Of a stretch of 64,000 nt of DNA, positions 25,916 through 33,111 are shown piece after piece. The first letter of the stretch is position 1, and each line of letters begins with the position of its first letter. The position numbers and the translations under genes are program-made. Below the pieces are notes generated by a model, which worked only from the letters and a program-made list of their open reading frames with translations, was not told the DNA's origin and searched no databases. Source of the DNA: Paenibacillus xylanexedens (lineage in GTDB: Bacteria > Bacillota > Bacilli > Paenibacillales > Paenibacillaceae); contig NZ_CP018620.1 in NCBI RefSeq assembly GCF_001908275.1, positions 1,240,001-1,304,000 on the forward strand. Direction: 5' to 3'.

Positions 25916-27415
25916 ATGCTGTTGGAGATGGATCAGATTACGAAGAAGTACGGCGGCTTCACCGCTAATCGTGACATCCGTTTTAATTTGCGTGAGGGAG
26001 AGATTCATGCCCTTGTCGGTGAGAACGGGGCCGGTAAAACAACCTTGATGCGTATGCTGTATGGTATGGAACAGCCCACGTCAGGCACAATCAAAGTCCG
26101 CGGACGTGAGGTAAGCTTTGCTACGCCTTCCCAGGCGATGGCAAGTGGCATCGGCATGGTGCACCAGCATTTCATGCTGTTCCCTTCCTTTACGGTGGCG
26201 GAGAACATCGTGATCGGACGTGAACCGGCTAAGGCAGGCGCATTTGACCGCAAAAAAGCAGCGGCTCAGGTGAACGAGCTTGGCAGACAATATGGCATGC
26301 CGGTTGACCCGTGGAAAAAAGTGTCCGAGTGCCCGCTTGGCATGCAGCAGCGTGTTGAAATTCTCAAGGTGCTGCATCAGGGCGCAGACATCATTATATT
26401 GGATGAACCTTCGGCGGTACTGACACCGCTGGAAGTGAAGGAACTGCTGGCGAACATGAAATCTCTCGCCAAGCTGGGCAAAACCTTTGTACTGATCACG
26501 CACAAGCTGCAAGAAGTCATGGATGTAGCCGACCGAATCACGGTGCTTCGGGATGGTCAGGTGACAGGTACGTTGGAAGCCAAGGATACACATGTGGAGG
26601 AATTGTCTCGTCTGATGGTTGGTCGTGAACTTGTGCGTATGGACAAGCAGCCATCGGTACCAGCGGAAGCGGTGCTTCAGGTGGAAGGGGTTAATCTGTC
26701 CGGAGCGAAGGATCGTTCGGCGCTCAAGGACATCCATATGGAGGTTCGAAAAGGTGAGGTCGTTGGCATAGCAGGCATCTCAGGTAACGGCCAGTCGGAA
26801 CTGATACAGGTCATTGCTGGACTGCGTAAGGCGGATAGTGGTCGCGTTGTGCTCTCCGGGCAGGATACAACCAACTGGCCTGTACGGCGCATAAGGGAGC
26901 ATGGACTTGCTCATATCCCGGAAGATCGTTATATGTGGGGAGCGGCCAAGGATGCGAGTGTTCGCGAGAACGGGCTGATGGGACACCATCATCGCTTGCA
27001 GTCACGCGGTATTATCAAAGCCAAAGCAGCAAGAACAATGGTAGAGAGTTGGATCCAACAGTTCAGCATCAAGACAGGTTCTGCGGAGACCAAGGCACAG
27101 TTTCTGTCTGGAGGAAACTTGCAGAAGCTGATTGCTGCCCGTGAATTTGCACAGGATACACCGTTTCTGATTGCAGCCGAACCGACTCGTGGTGTGGATA
27201 TCGGAGCGATGGAGACAATCCATGCTGAATTGCTGCGCAAACGTAGCGCGGGCGCGGGTATTCTGCTCATTTCATCGGAGTTGTCCGAAATTTTGCAATT
27301 ATCTGATCGGATTATTGTGATGTATGAAGGTGAGATTGCCGGAGAATTGAGAGCAGAAGAAGCGACTGAGGAACAGATCAGCTTGTTAATGGCAGGAGGG
27401 AAAGAGCGGATATGA
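25916..27415 (+). CDS. nupO: Nucleoside ABC transporter double ATPase
   Basis: This 499-residue protein has two ABC domains. The first (residues 1-235) has Walker A GENGAGKTT and Walker B IIILDEPSAVL. The second (250-499) has a GISGNGQSE loop in place of a canonical Walker A and FLSGGNLQK as signature, which is normal for RbsA/YufO-type importers. It should power nucleoside uptake with NupP and NupQ. Its stop overlaps the nupP start (ATGA). The start follows GGGGAG at a rather long distance just beyond repeat copy B. Confidence 0.93.
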   Translation: MLLEMDQITKKYGGFTANRDIRFNLREGEIHALVGENGAGKTTLMRMLYGMEQPTSGTIKVRGREVSFATPSQAMASGIGMVHQHFMLFPSFTVAENIVIGREPAKAGAFDRKKAAAQVNELGRQYGMPVDPWKKVSECPLGMQQRVEILKVLHQGADIIILDEPSAVLTPLEVKELLANMKSLAKLGKTFVLITHKLQEVMDVADRITVLRDGQVTGTLEAKDTHVEELSRLMVGRELVRMDKQPSVPAEAVLQVEGVNLSGAKDRSALKDIHMEVRKGEVVGIAGISGNGQSELIQVIAGLRKADSGRVVLSGQDTTNWPVRRIREHGLAHIPEDRYMWGAAKDASVRENGLMGHHHRLQSRGIIKAKAARTMVESWIQQFSIKTGSAETKAQFLSGGNLQKLIAAREFAQDTPFLIAAEPTRGVDIGAMETIHAELLRKRSAGAGILLISSELSEILQLSDRIIVMYEGEIAGELRAEEATEEQISLLMAGGKERI

Positions 27416-28479
27416 ATCGGGTAAAAGAAACACTTCGCGGACTCGTACAGCCGCTGCTTGCCGTATTCATCGGTCTGATTGCAGGGGCTGTGGCGATTCT
27501 GATCGTTGGCGGTAATGTGGTGGATACGTATGCGGAGATGTGGAAAGGGGCCTTCGGCAACTTCTACTTCTTCACCAATACGTTGGCTCGTTCCACACCA
27601 ATCATCTTGGCGGGGCTTGGCGTAGCATTGGCATTCCGTGCCGGATTCTTCAATATGGGAGCCGAAGGCCAGATGATTCTTGGCGGGCTTAGTGCCGCGC
27701 TCACGGCGCTCTATCTGCCAGGACCAGGCTGGTTTGTGTGTATTGCTGCGATTGTGGCAGGTATTGTTGCCGGGGGAATCTGGTCCCTGTTTGCAGGCTG
27801 GCTGGATGCACGCTTCGGCATGAACTTGTTGATCACAACCTTACTACTTAACTATATTGCCATTTATTTCGGGGGCTACATGGTCTCCTATCCATTTAAG
27901 GACCGCACAGGATCTGCAGCAATGGCTCAGACACCCATGATTGACCAGAGTATCTGGTTGCCGAAGTTGTTCCAGGGCATGGGGCTGCATGCAGGCTTCA
28001 TTATTGCCATTGTAGCGGCCATTCTGATCTACTGGTTCACGCATAAAACGGTGACCGGTTACGAGATCCGCATGCTCGGCAGCAACCCGTCCTTTGCAAC
28101 CTACGGTGGTGTTCGCCGCATTCGCATGATGATGCTGTCCATGGTCATCAGTGGTGGACTTGCTGGACTCGCGGGTGCGGGGGAAGTGCTCGGTACACAG
28201 TACCGTTTCCTTGATGGCTCATTATCATCGGCAAGTTACGCATGGAGCGGCATTATGGCCACGTTGCTTGCCCGCTCGCATCCACTCGGTACTGCTGTAG
28301 CAGCTATTTTGCTGGCTGCGTTACAGACAGGTGCCATGGGTATGGAACGGAACACGGATGTGCCACTGGAAGTTGGCAGTGTCATCCAAGCTGTATTGAC
28401 GTTATTTGTATCAGCTCAGATCGGTTATTCATTCCTGAAGCGGAGAAAGGAGAAAAAGTCCAATGCAACAACTGTTTGA
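27412..28479 (+). CDS. nupP: Nucleoside ABC transporter permease
   Basis: This 355-residue membrane protein has about eight to ten helices and the BPD_transp_2 motif region LARSTPIILAGLGVALAFRAGFFNMGAEGQ, as found in YufP/BmpB-type permeases. GGAGGG precedes ATG 27412, which overlaps the nupO stop by four bases; its own 3' end overlaps nupQ by 17 bases. It should form the membrane channel with NupQ for nucleosides. Confidence 0.93.
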   Translation: MNRVKETLRGLVQPLLAVFIGLIAGAVAILIVGGNVVDTYAEMWKGAFGNFYFFTNTLARSTPIILAGLGVALAFRAGFFNMGAEGQMILGGLSAALTALYLPGPGWFVCIAAIVAGIVAGGIWSLFAGWLDARFGMNLLITTLLLNYIAIYFGGYMVSYPFKDRTGSAAMAQTPMIDQSIWLPKLFQGMGLHAGFIIAIVAAILIYWFTHKTVTGYEIRMLGSNPSFATYGGVRRIRMMMLSMVISGGLAGLAGAGEVLGTQYRFLDGSLSSASYAWSGIMATLLARSHPLGTAVAAILLAALQTGAMGMERNTDVPLEVGSVIQAVLTLFVSAQIGYSFLKRRKEKKSNATTV

Positions 28480-29386
28480 TGCAGCCATGTTTGGCTCAAC
28501 CTTGCGGATTATGACTCCAATCCTGCTTGCAGCGCTCGGTGGGGCTTTATGTTCTCGTGTCGGTCTGTTTAACGTGGGTCTTGAAGGACTGGTTCTGATC
28601 GGTGCGTTCTCCGCCATTGTCGGCAATTATCTGTTTGGTAATGTGCTGCTGGCTGTACTCTTTTCCATTATTATTGTGATGTTATTCTCGGCGCTCTTTG
28701 CCTTTATAAGTATTAACCTCAAGGCTAACGCCATCGTGGTCGGGATCTCGCTAAACTTCCTGGCTGCGGGAGTGACGACCTTTGCACTGCGTGCGATTTT
28801 TGATGTAAAAGGTGCATACTACGACAAAGACATGGTGGGACTTCCCAAGTGGGATATTCCGCTGATCAAGGACATCCCGTGGTTGGGCGATGTATTATCG
28901 GGACATAGTCCCCTGGTCTACCTCGGCATTGTGCTCGTGATTGGACTGCAATTCTATCTGTTCAAAAGTGTATCCGGCTTCCGCCTGCGTTCCGTCGGTG
29001 AGAACCCGATTGCAGCACAGAGCATTGGGATCAAGGTACGTGGCATCCAGTATGGTGCCGTTCTGATGTGCGGTGTGTTGTGTGCTCTGGCTGGAGCACA
29101 GTTGTCGCTTGGTCAGGTGACGATGTTTACCGAAGGCATGACCGCGGGTCGTGGTTTTATCGCGCTGGTGGCAACGATGCTGGGACAAGCGAACCCGCTG
29201 GGCGTCATGGGCTCCAGTGTGCTATTTGGCTTCATGGAAGCATTGAGTATTCGTCTGCAAGGCTTCTCCTTGCCAACCCATTTCACGTTGATGCTGCCGT
29301 ATATTGTGACGCTGGTCGCGATGTTCTTTTTCAAAGACCGTACCTATGCACAGGATGCACTGAAAGCGGGCGGAAGCTCGCGTTAA
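28463..29386 (+). CDS. nupQ: Nucleoside ABC transporter permease
   Basis: This 307-residue permease of the same superfamily as NupP has the motif LGGALCSRVGLFNVGLEG and about eight helices. The start has GGAG upstream and lies within the end of nupP, so translation is coupled. It completes the importer. The gap to the next gene is only 46 bases, so the downstream oxidoreductase and phosphorylase are probably in the same transcript. Confidence 0.93.
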   Translation: MQQLFDAAMFGSTLRIMTPILLAALGGALCSRVGLFNVGLEGLVLIGAFSAIVGNYLFGNVLLAVLFSIIIVMLFSALFAFISINLKANAIVVGISLNFLAAGVTTFALRAIFDVKGAYYDKDMVGLPKWDIPLIKDIPWLGDVLSGHSPLVYLGIVLVIGLQFYLFKSVSGFRLRSVGENPIAAQSIGIKVRGIQYGAVLMCGVLCALAGAQLSLGQVTMFTEGMTAGRGFIALVATMLGQANPLGVMGSSVLFGFMEALSIRLQGFSLPTHFTLMLPYIVTLVAMFFFKDRTYAQDALKAGGSSR

Positions 29387-29432
29387 TTCTGAATGTCTAT
29401 GTTAGAGACAGTAAAAGAAGGAGGAATTCCAC

Positions 29433-30104
29433 TTGCATAACAAGGCTGAACGTTTGAAAAAAAGTAAAACCCCGGCACCCAAAACAGGTAACAATCACGG
29501 AGATCGACTGCCGCCAGGACAGATGCTGACGGAGAAATTCCCGATTCTGCATGAAGGGGAAGTGCCGGAATATGACCTGTCCACCTGGGATTTGAAGGTA
29601 TTCGGTGAAGTAGAAGAGGAGAAGGTGTTCTCCCTAGCTGAGTTGCAGGCGATGCCACAGGTGAACACGGTGAGTGATATTCACTGTGTCACACGCTGGT
29701 CGAAATTCGATACGCCGTGGGAAGGTATTCGCTTCTCCGATTTTGTGAAGCTTCTTGGGGTTAAGCCGGAGGCAAAATACGTCATGATTCATGCGGATCA
29801 TGATTATGAAACAAATGTACCGCTCGAAGAGTTGATGCATGATGATGTATTGCTTGCATTCAAATATAACGGTGAGCCACTAACACCCAAGCATGGTTTT
29901 CCGCTGCGTATGGTTGTGCCACAACTTTACTTCTGGAAGAGTGCCAAGTGGATACGAGGTCTGGAGTTTATGACAGAAGACCGTAACGGCTTCTGGGAAG
30001 TGAATGGTTTCCACCATTTTGCCGATCCGTTCAAGGAACAACGCTTCTCGGGTGAAGATCTGCCAATTCCGGAAGACGAGTGGACGAAGAAGGAGTTTGA
30101 TTAA
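29433..30104 (+). CDS. Sulfite oxidase-like molybdopterin-binding oxidoreductase
   Basis: This 223-residue protein has the single-domain oxidoreductase molybdopterin-binding fold of YuiH/MsrP-like proteins. Cys in DIHCVTRWSKFDTPWEGI is the expected molybdenum ligand, and HGFPLRMVVPQLYFWKSAKWI is the conserved cofactor loop. There is no signal peptide or membrane anchor, so it is probably cytosolic. TTG at 29433 follows AGGAGG at eight bases. The substrate is unknown. Its place between a nucleoside importer and a nucleoside phosphorylase is odd for this family and could reflect simple operon neighbourhood. Confidence 0.85.
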   Translation: MHNKAERLKKSKTPAPKTGNNHGDRLPPGQMLTEKFPILHEGEVPEYDLSTWDLKVFGEVEEEKVFSLAELQAMPQVNTVSDIHCVTRWSKFDTPWEGIRFSDFVKLLGVKPEAKYVMIHADHDYETNVPLEELMHDDVLLAFKYNGEPLTPKHGFPLRMVVPQLYFWKSAKWIRGLEFMTEDRNGFWEVNGFHHFADPFKEQRFSGEDLPIPEDEWTKKEFD

Positions 30105-30105
30105 T

Positions 30106-30864
30106 ATGTTGATGCCTATTTTGCAGATTCATTCGGAAGACATGCCGACATACGCCATCGTCTGTGGTGATCCGGCACGTGCGGAGAAGATTTCCCGCAA
30201 GCTGGAGCAGGCGAGAGAACTGGCGTTCAGTCGGGAGTATCGTACATTTGTTGGATTGTATGAAGGGGTACAGATCGCTGTGGTCAGCCATGGTGTAGGT
30301 TCGCCTGGAGCAGCTGTCTGCTTCGAGGAATTGATTCGCGCGGGTGTAACAACTCTGATTCGTGTAGGTACAGCGGGATCGTATACAGCCGATTATCCGG
30401 CAGGCAGTGTGATTGTGAGTACAGCCGCTGTTCGTACGGATGGGTTGACTCGCCAACTGGTGCCGGATGGTTTCCCAGCGGTAGCGGACATTGGGGTGAC
30501 ACAAGTGTTGATCGAAGCTGCTCGTGAGCAAGAAAGCGCGGACGCTGCAACCTTTGCAGGCAAAGTGGGCGTTGGTATCACCGTAACGTTGGATGCGTTC
30601 TTTGCAGGCGTGGAAGAGATTCCACACCGCAAGTACAAGCAGGCTGGAGCACTTGCGGCTGAAATGGAAATTGCGGCGCTCTATATCGTCAGCACCCTGC
30701 GTGGCGCTCGCGCCGGAGCGATTGTCGCGATCGATGGATTCGCAGACAGCGATCTGGCTGCCGAGTATGATCCGCATACGGATGCGGTTGGACAAGCGGT
30801 GGAGCGCGAGATTAATGCAGCGCTACGCGCACTAGCCGCGCTTGCTCGCCAGGATCAGGTATAA
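30106..30864 (+). CDS. Nucleoside phosphorylase (uridine phosphorylase-like)
   Basis: This 252-residue PNP_UDP_1-family enzyme shows GDPARAEKIS, SHGVGSPGAAVCFEELI, LIRVGTAGSY and EMEIAALY, the phosphate, base and ribose-binding elements of the family. ATG 30106 has AGGAG ten bases upstream, one base after the previous stop; a longer frame from 30004 is an overlap artefact. It should split imported nucleosides into base and (deoxy)ribose-1-phosphate, which fits the NupNOPQ importer in the same run. Uridine versus purine specificity cannot be settled by eye. Confidence 0.9.
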   Translation: MLMPILQIHSEDMPTYAIVCGDPARAEKISRKLEQARELAFSREYRTFVGLYEGVQIAVVSHGVGSPGAAVCFEELIRAGVTTLIRVGTAGSYTADYPAGSVIVSTAAVRTDGLTRQLVPDGFPAVADIGVTQVLIEAAREQESADAATFAGKVGVGITVTLDAFFAGVEEIPHRKYKQAGALAAEMEIAALYIVSTLRGARAGAIVAIDGFADSDLAAEYDPHTDAVGQAVEREINAALRALAALARQDQV

Positions 30865-30920
30865 TACGAAACCATAAATAAATCGGTTAAACGTCCACCT
30901 GAGTTGGACTATAAGGAAAG

Positions 30921-30967
30921 AGGGCATCCTGTAAGGTCATGAATTTGACCAACGGGATGCCCTTTTT
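30921..30967 (+). terminator. Terminator after the nucleoside operon
   Basis: AGGGCATCC and GGGATGCCC pair around a 25-base loop, followed by TTTTTTG. Confidence 0.85.
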
Positions 30968-31076
30968 TGTGCATAAAAGGAGTTTGGATATTGTATCGAT
31001 GATAAGTATTTTAGGGGATTTGTGATTGTGAGCTGATCTGAGAAAAAGGAGGTTATGAATGGTGTACTGTTTCGAT

Positions 31077-31272
31077 TTAACGAACTCAGCACGTCTTATT
31101 CGGACGGAAATCGCAAGTATGAAATTCTAACGAATCGTAGGCACGCTAATGCCTGAAAAGGCCCCTTTTTTCCACCCATTTCGATGAATTCCCGTGATAT
31201 AACGTGTCTGAGATTCGTTACATTTTCATTCCCCCTATATTTGCCCTTATAAGGTGTGTACGATTCGTTAGA
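31077..31272. repeat. Intergenic repeat family 2, copy 1
   Basis: Four related units: direct TTAACGAACTCAGCACGTCT (31077-31100) and TCTAACGAATCGTAGGCACG (31126-31150), then inverted at 31196-31222 and 31246-31272 (the latter ending CGATTCGTTAGA). The whole can fold into a cruciform. The interval 30968-31366 holds no convincing gene besides this. Confidence 0.75.
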
Positions 31273-31366
31273 TCTCCCGGCCTGATCCTTGAAGAGAATG
31301 ATAATGCAGAAAATGGGCACGTTATATAAAGGAACATCAACATGAATACGAAAAAGGGAGGACTCT

Positions 31367-31555
31367 ATGATGACACAGAACAATCAACCTCAGGACGAGG
31401 CGGAAATTCGCAACAAGCTGGATGAAGACGGGGATTCCTTGATGGAGAAAAAGAAGATTTTGAGCGGAGTAGACATTGAGCCGCAGGCGGACGAATGGGC
31501 AGCGAAGCCATCACCTGTTGCTTTTAATGAAGGAAATGCTTCTTCGAAAAAATAA
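31367..31555 (+). CDS. Small acidic hypothetical protein, 62 aa
   Basis: Two adjacent ATGs (31367, 31370) follow GGGAGG at good spacing. The product is hydrophilic and rich in Glu, Asp, Lys and Asn (QDEAEIRNKLDEDGDSLMEKK), without membrane helix or signal, probably largely disordered. A terminator follows 48 bases later. I do not recognise a family. Confidence 0.65.
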   Translation: MMTQNNQPQDEAEIRNKLDEDGDSLMEKKKILSGVDIEPQADEWAAKPSPVAFNEGNASSKK

Positions 31556-31603
31556 ACAACATGAGCATCATGTGGGCTTGATGGAATGAAGATAAATTTA
31601 GCG

Positions 31604-31634
31604 AAGCAGGTACCCTTATGGTATCTGCTTTTTG
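31604..31634 (+). terminator. Terminator after the 62-aa gene
   Basis: AAGCAGGTACC and GGTATCTGCTT pair around CTTAT and run into TTTTT. Confidence 0.8.
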
Positions 31635-31678
31635 GTTGTATAATAATGTAAAATTCAGTAGACGAAAGAGTGATTGGG

Positions 31679-32167
31679 ATGAGTACAGGTACGATTAACA
31701 TCCGAAAGGCAGAAATGAGGGACTACTCTGGCGTGTCATTGTTGAAAGATGAGCTGCACCAGATGCATGTCGAGGCGCGGCCGGATCTATACAGAGCGTT
31801 AGAGACCAGAATGGAGAAAAAGGAGTTCATCGAACTGCTGGAAACGGACAAGCGTTACCTATATGTTGCCGAGTCTTCGGAAACGGGTTTGATTCTGGGT
31901 TACGGGAGTGTGCAGTTAAGTGTAATTCAGGATAACCCATTGATGGTGGATCGCAAGATGTTGTACATCCATGAACTTGTAGTGGATAACAAGCATCGGG
32001 GCCAAGGAACAGGCAAACAGTTACTAGAAGCATTCATCGAGCTAGGGAGAGAGCTTCAGGCAGATAGCGTGGAATTGTCCGTTTCAACGTTTAACTCTGG
32101 AGCACAGACTTTCTATGAACAGATGGGTCTGGTCGTCCGCAGCAGCAGGATGGAGTATACCTTGTAA
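31679..32167 (+). CDS. GNAT family N-acetyltransferase
   Basis: This protein of about 162 residues has the GNAT acetyl-CoA motif (ELVVDNKHRGQGTGKQLLEAFIELG, R/Q-x-x-G-x-G/A loop) and the C-terminal FYEQMGLVVRSSRMEY strand-helix. The ATG at 31679 is preferred to an in-frame GTG at 31670 because AAAGAG lies at a suitable distance from it. The acetyl acceptor is unknown. Confidence 0.88.
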   Translation: MSTGTINIRKAEMRDYSGVSLLKDELHQMHVEARPDLYRALETRMEKKEFIELLETDKRYLYVAESSETGLILGYGSVQLSVIQDNPLMVDRKMLYIHELVVDNKHRGQGTGKQLLEAFIELGRELQADSVELSVSTFNSGAQTFYEQMGLVVRSSRMEYTL

Positions 32168-32229
32168 GATGCATCGCTCTATTTAATTAGGAAGGATTCA
32201 TCCATTTTTATCAAAATATCAGAATACTC

Positions 32230-32258
32230 TTGAATACCCCCATGGGGTATGTTACTCT
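32230..32258 (+). promoter_or_regulatory. csoR promoter with CsoR operator
   Basis: TTGAAT (32230-32235) and TACTCT (32253-32258) are 17 bp apart, and the spacer is filled by the G/C-tract palindrome ATACCCCCATGGGGTAT (32234-32250), typical of CsoR sites. Apo-CsoR bound here would block polymerase. Confidence 0.85.
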
Positions 32259-32287
32259 TAGAAAAGAACGAAAGAAAAGGGGTGTTC

Positions 32288-32689
32288 ATGATGGATCATC
32301 AGAGCCATCCCGAGGAACCTTTGCAATCCTCCATGTCAGATTCAACGGAAGCTTCGGCTACAGTTCAAGAAGCGGTATCCTGTCATGCCGAGGGCAGTGA
32401 TGGGAAGCATGTGCGCAAGAGTCACCATTCGCAGGAGATGAAGAGTAACCTGGTTTCTCGTTTGAACCGTGTGGAAGGTCAGATTCGCGGGATCAAGGGA
32501 TTGATCGAGAAGGATACGTACTGTGATGATGTGCTGACGCAGATCGCGGCGGCTCAGTCTGCTCTTAATTCAGTAGGCAAACTTTTGCTTGAAGGCCATA
32601 TGAAGAGCTGTATCGTTGAGCGTATTCAGGCTGGTGAACATGAAGTTGTGGATGAACTGCTGGTTACGATGCGGAAGTTAATGAAGTAA
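32288..32689 (+). CDS. csoR: Copper-sensing repressor CsoR
   Basis: This protein of about 133 residues has a 45-residue His/Ser-rich N-terminal extension and then the all-helical CsoR domain (LVSRLNRVEGQIRGIKGLIEKD). The Cu(I) ligands are C79, H104 and C108 in the C-x-H-x3-C arrangement of copper-type members. ATGs at 32288 and 32291 follow AGGGGTG. It should repress itself and copZA until Cu(I) binds; the operators at 32234 and 33049 support this. The extended N-terminus, longer than in Bacillus CsoR, could bind extra metal. Confidence 0.93.
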   Translation: MMDHQSHPEEPLQSSMSDSTEASATVQEAVSCHAEGSDGKHVRKSHHSQEMKSNLVSRLNRVEGQIRGIKGLIEKDTYCDDVLTQIAAAQSALNSVGKLLLEGHMKSCIVERIQAGEHEVVDELLVTMRKLMK

Positions 32690-32748
32690 GCTGAATCAAT
32701 TCACCTAATTAAGTTATCATTTTAATATACCCCAAGGAGGAATTTACA

Positions 32749-32949
32749 ATGTCTAATGTTACGTTGAACGTTACGGGAATGTCTTGCAATCACTGCGTGA
32801 AATCAGTTGAAGAAGCTGTGAAGAATACCGGTGCGAGTGGTAAGGTTGATCTGGCAGCGGGGACAGTAGCGGTGGAATATGATGAGCAGACGGTGAACGT
32901 GGATCAGATCAAAGCTGCGATTGAAGATCAGGGATACGATGTAGTCTAA
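32749..32949 (+). CDS. copZ: Copper chaperone CopZ
   Basis: This 66-residue single HMA domain has the Cu(I)-binding loop GMSCNHC (M-x-C-x-x-C) at residues 10-16 and the usual beta-alpha-beta-beta-alpha-beta length. AAGGAGG precedes the ATG. It should carry Cu(I) to CopA and to CsoR in the cytosol. It lies 59 bases after csoR. Half of a CsoR-like site (TATACCCC) overlaps its ribosome-binding region but lacks the second arm. Confidence 0.95.
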   Translation: MSNVTLNVTGMSCNHCVKSVEEAVKNTGASGKVDLAAGTVAVEYDEQTVNVDQIKAAIEDQGYDVV

Positions 32950-32958
32950 CGGGATCAC

Positions 32959-33037
32959 AGGCTTAAACCGAACATGCTCATGGGCGAAAAAGAGGTCAGA
33001 GTACCTTTTTCCAAGAGTCAGGTTTAAGCCTAATTTT
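32959..33037 (+). terminator. Long-loop hairpin between copZ and copA
   Basis: AGGCTTAAACC (32959-32969) and GGTTTAAGCCT (33021-33031) form a perfect 11-bp stem with a 51-base loop, followed by AATTTTC. The T-run is weak, so it may be an mRNA-end or processing signal rather than a full terminator. Confidence 0.5.
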
Positions 33038-33048
33038 CTGTCTGATAT

Positions 33049-33065
33049 ATACCCCTTGGGGGTAT
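33049..33065 (+). promoter_or_regulatory. CsoR operator upstream of copA
   Basis: ATACCCCTTGGGGGTAT matches the csoR-upstream site in 15 of 17 positions. A TATAAC (33071) lies just downstream as a possible -10. Confidence 0.85.
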
Positions 33066-33111
33066 CTTGGTATAACATACAATAAATCGAATCGACATGA
33101 AAGGAGCTGAC

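Noticed and set aside
30004..30105. Extended N-terminus of the nucleoside phosphorylase
   Set aside because: The additional 34 codons overlap the end of the oxidoreductase gene in another frame; the AGGAG at 30090 points to ATG 30106.
31061..31132. 23-codon frame with a perfect GGAGG upstream, MVYCFDLTNSARL...
   Set aside because: Most of the frame lies in the first unit of repeat family 2, so the sequence is explained by the repeat; no conserved protein features.
32725..32748. Third CsoR operator before copZ (TATACCCCAAGGAGG)
   Set aside because: Only one arm matches; the second part is the ribosome-binding site of copZ.
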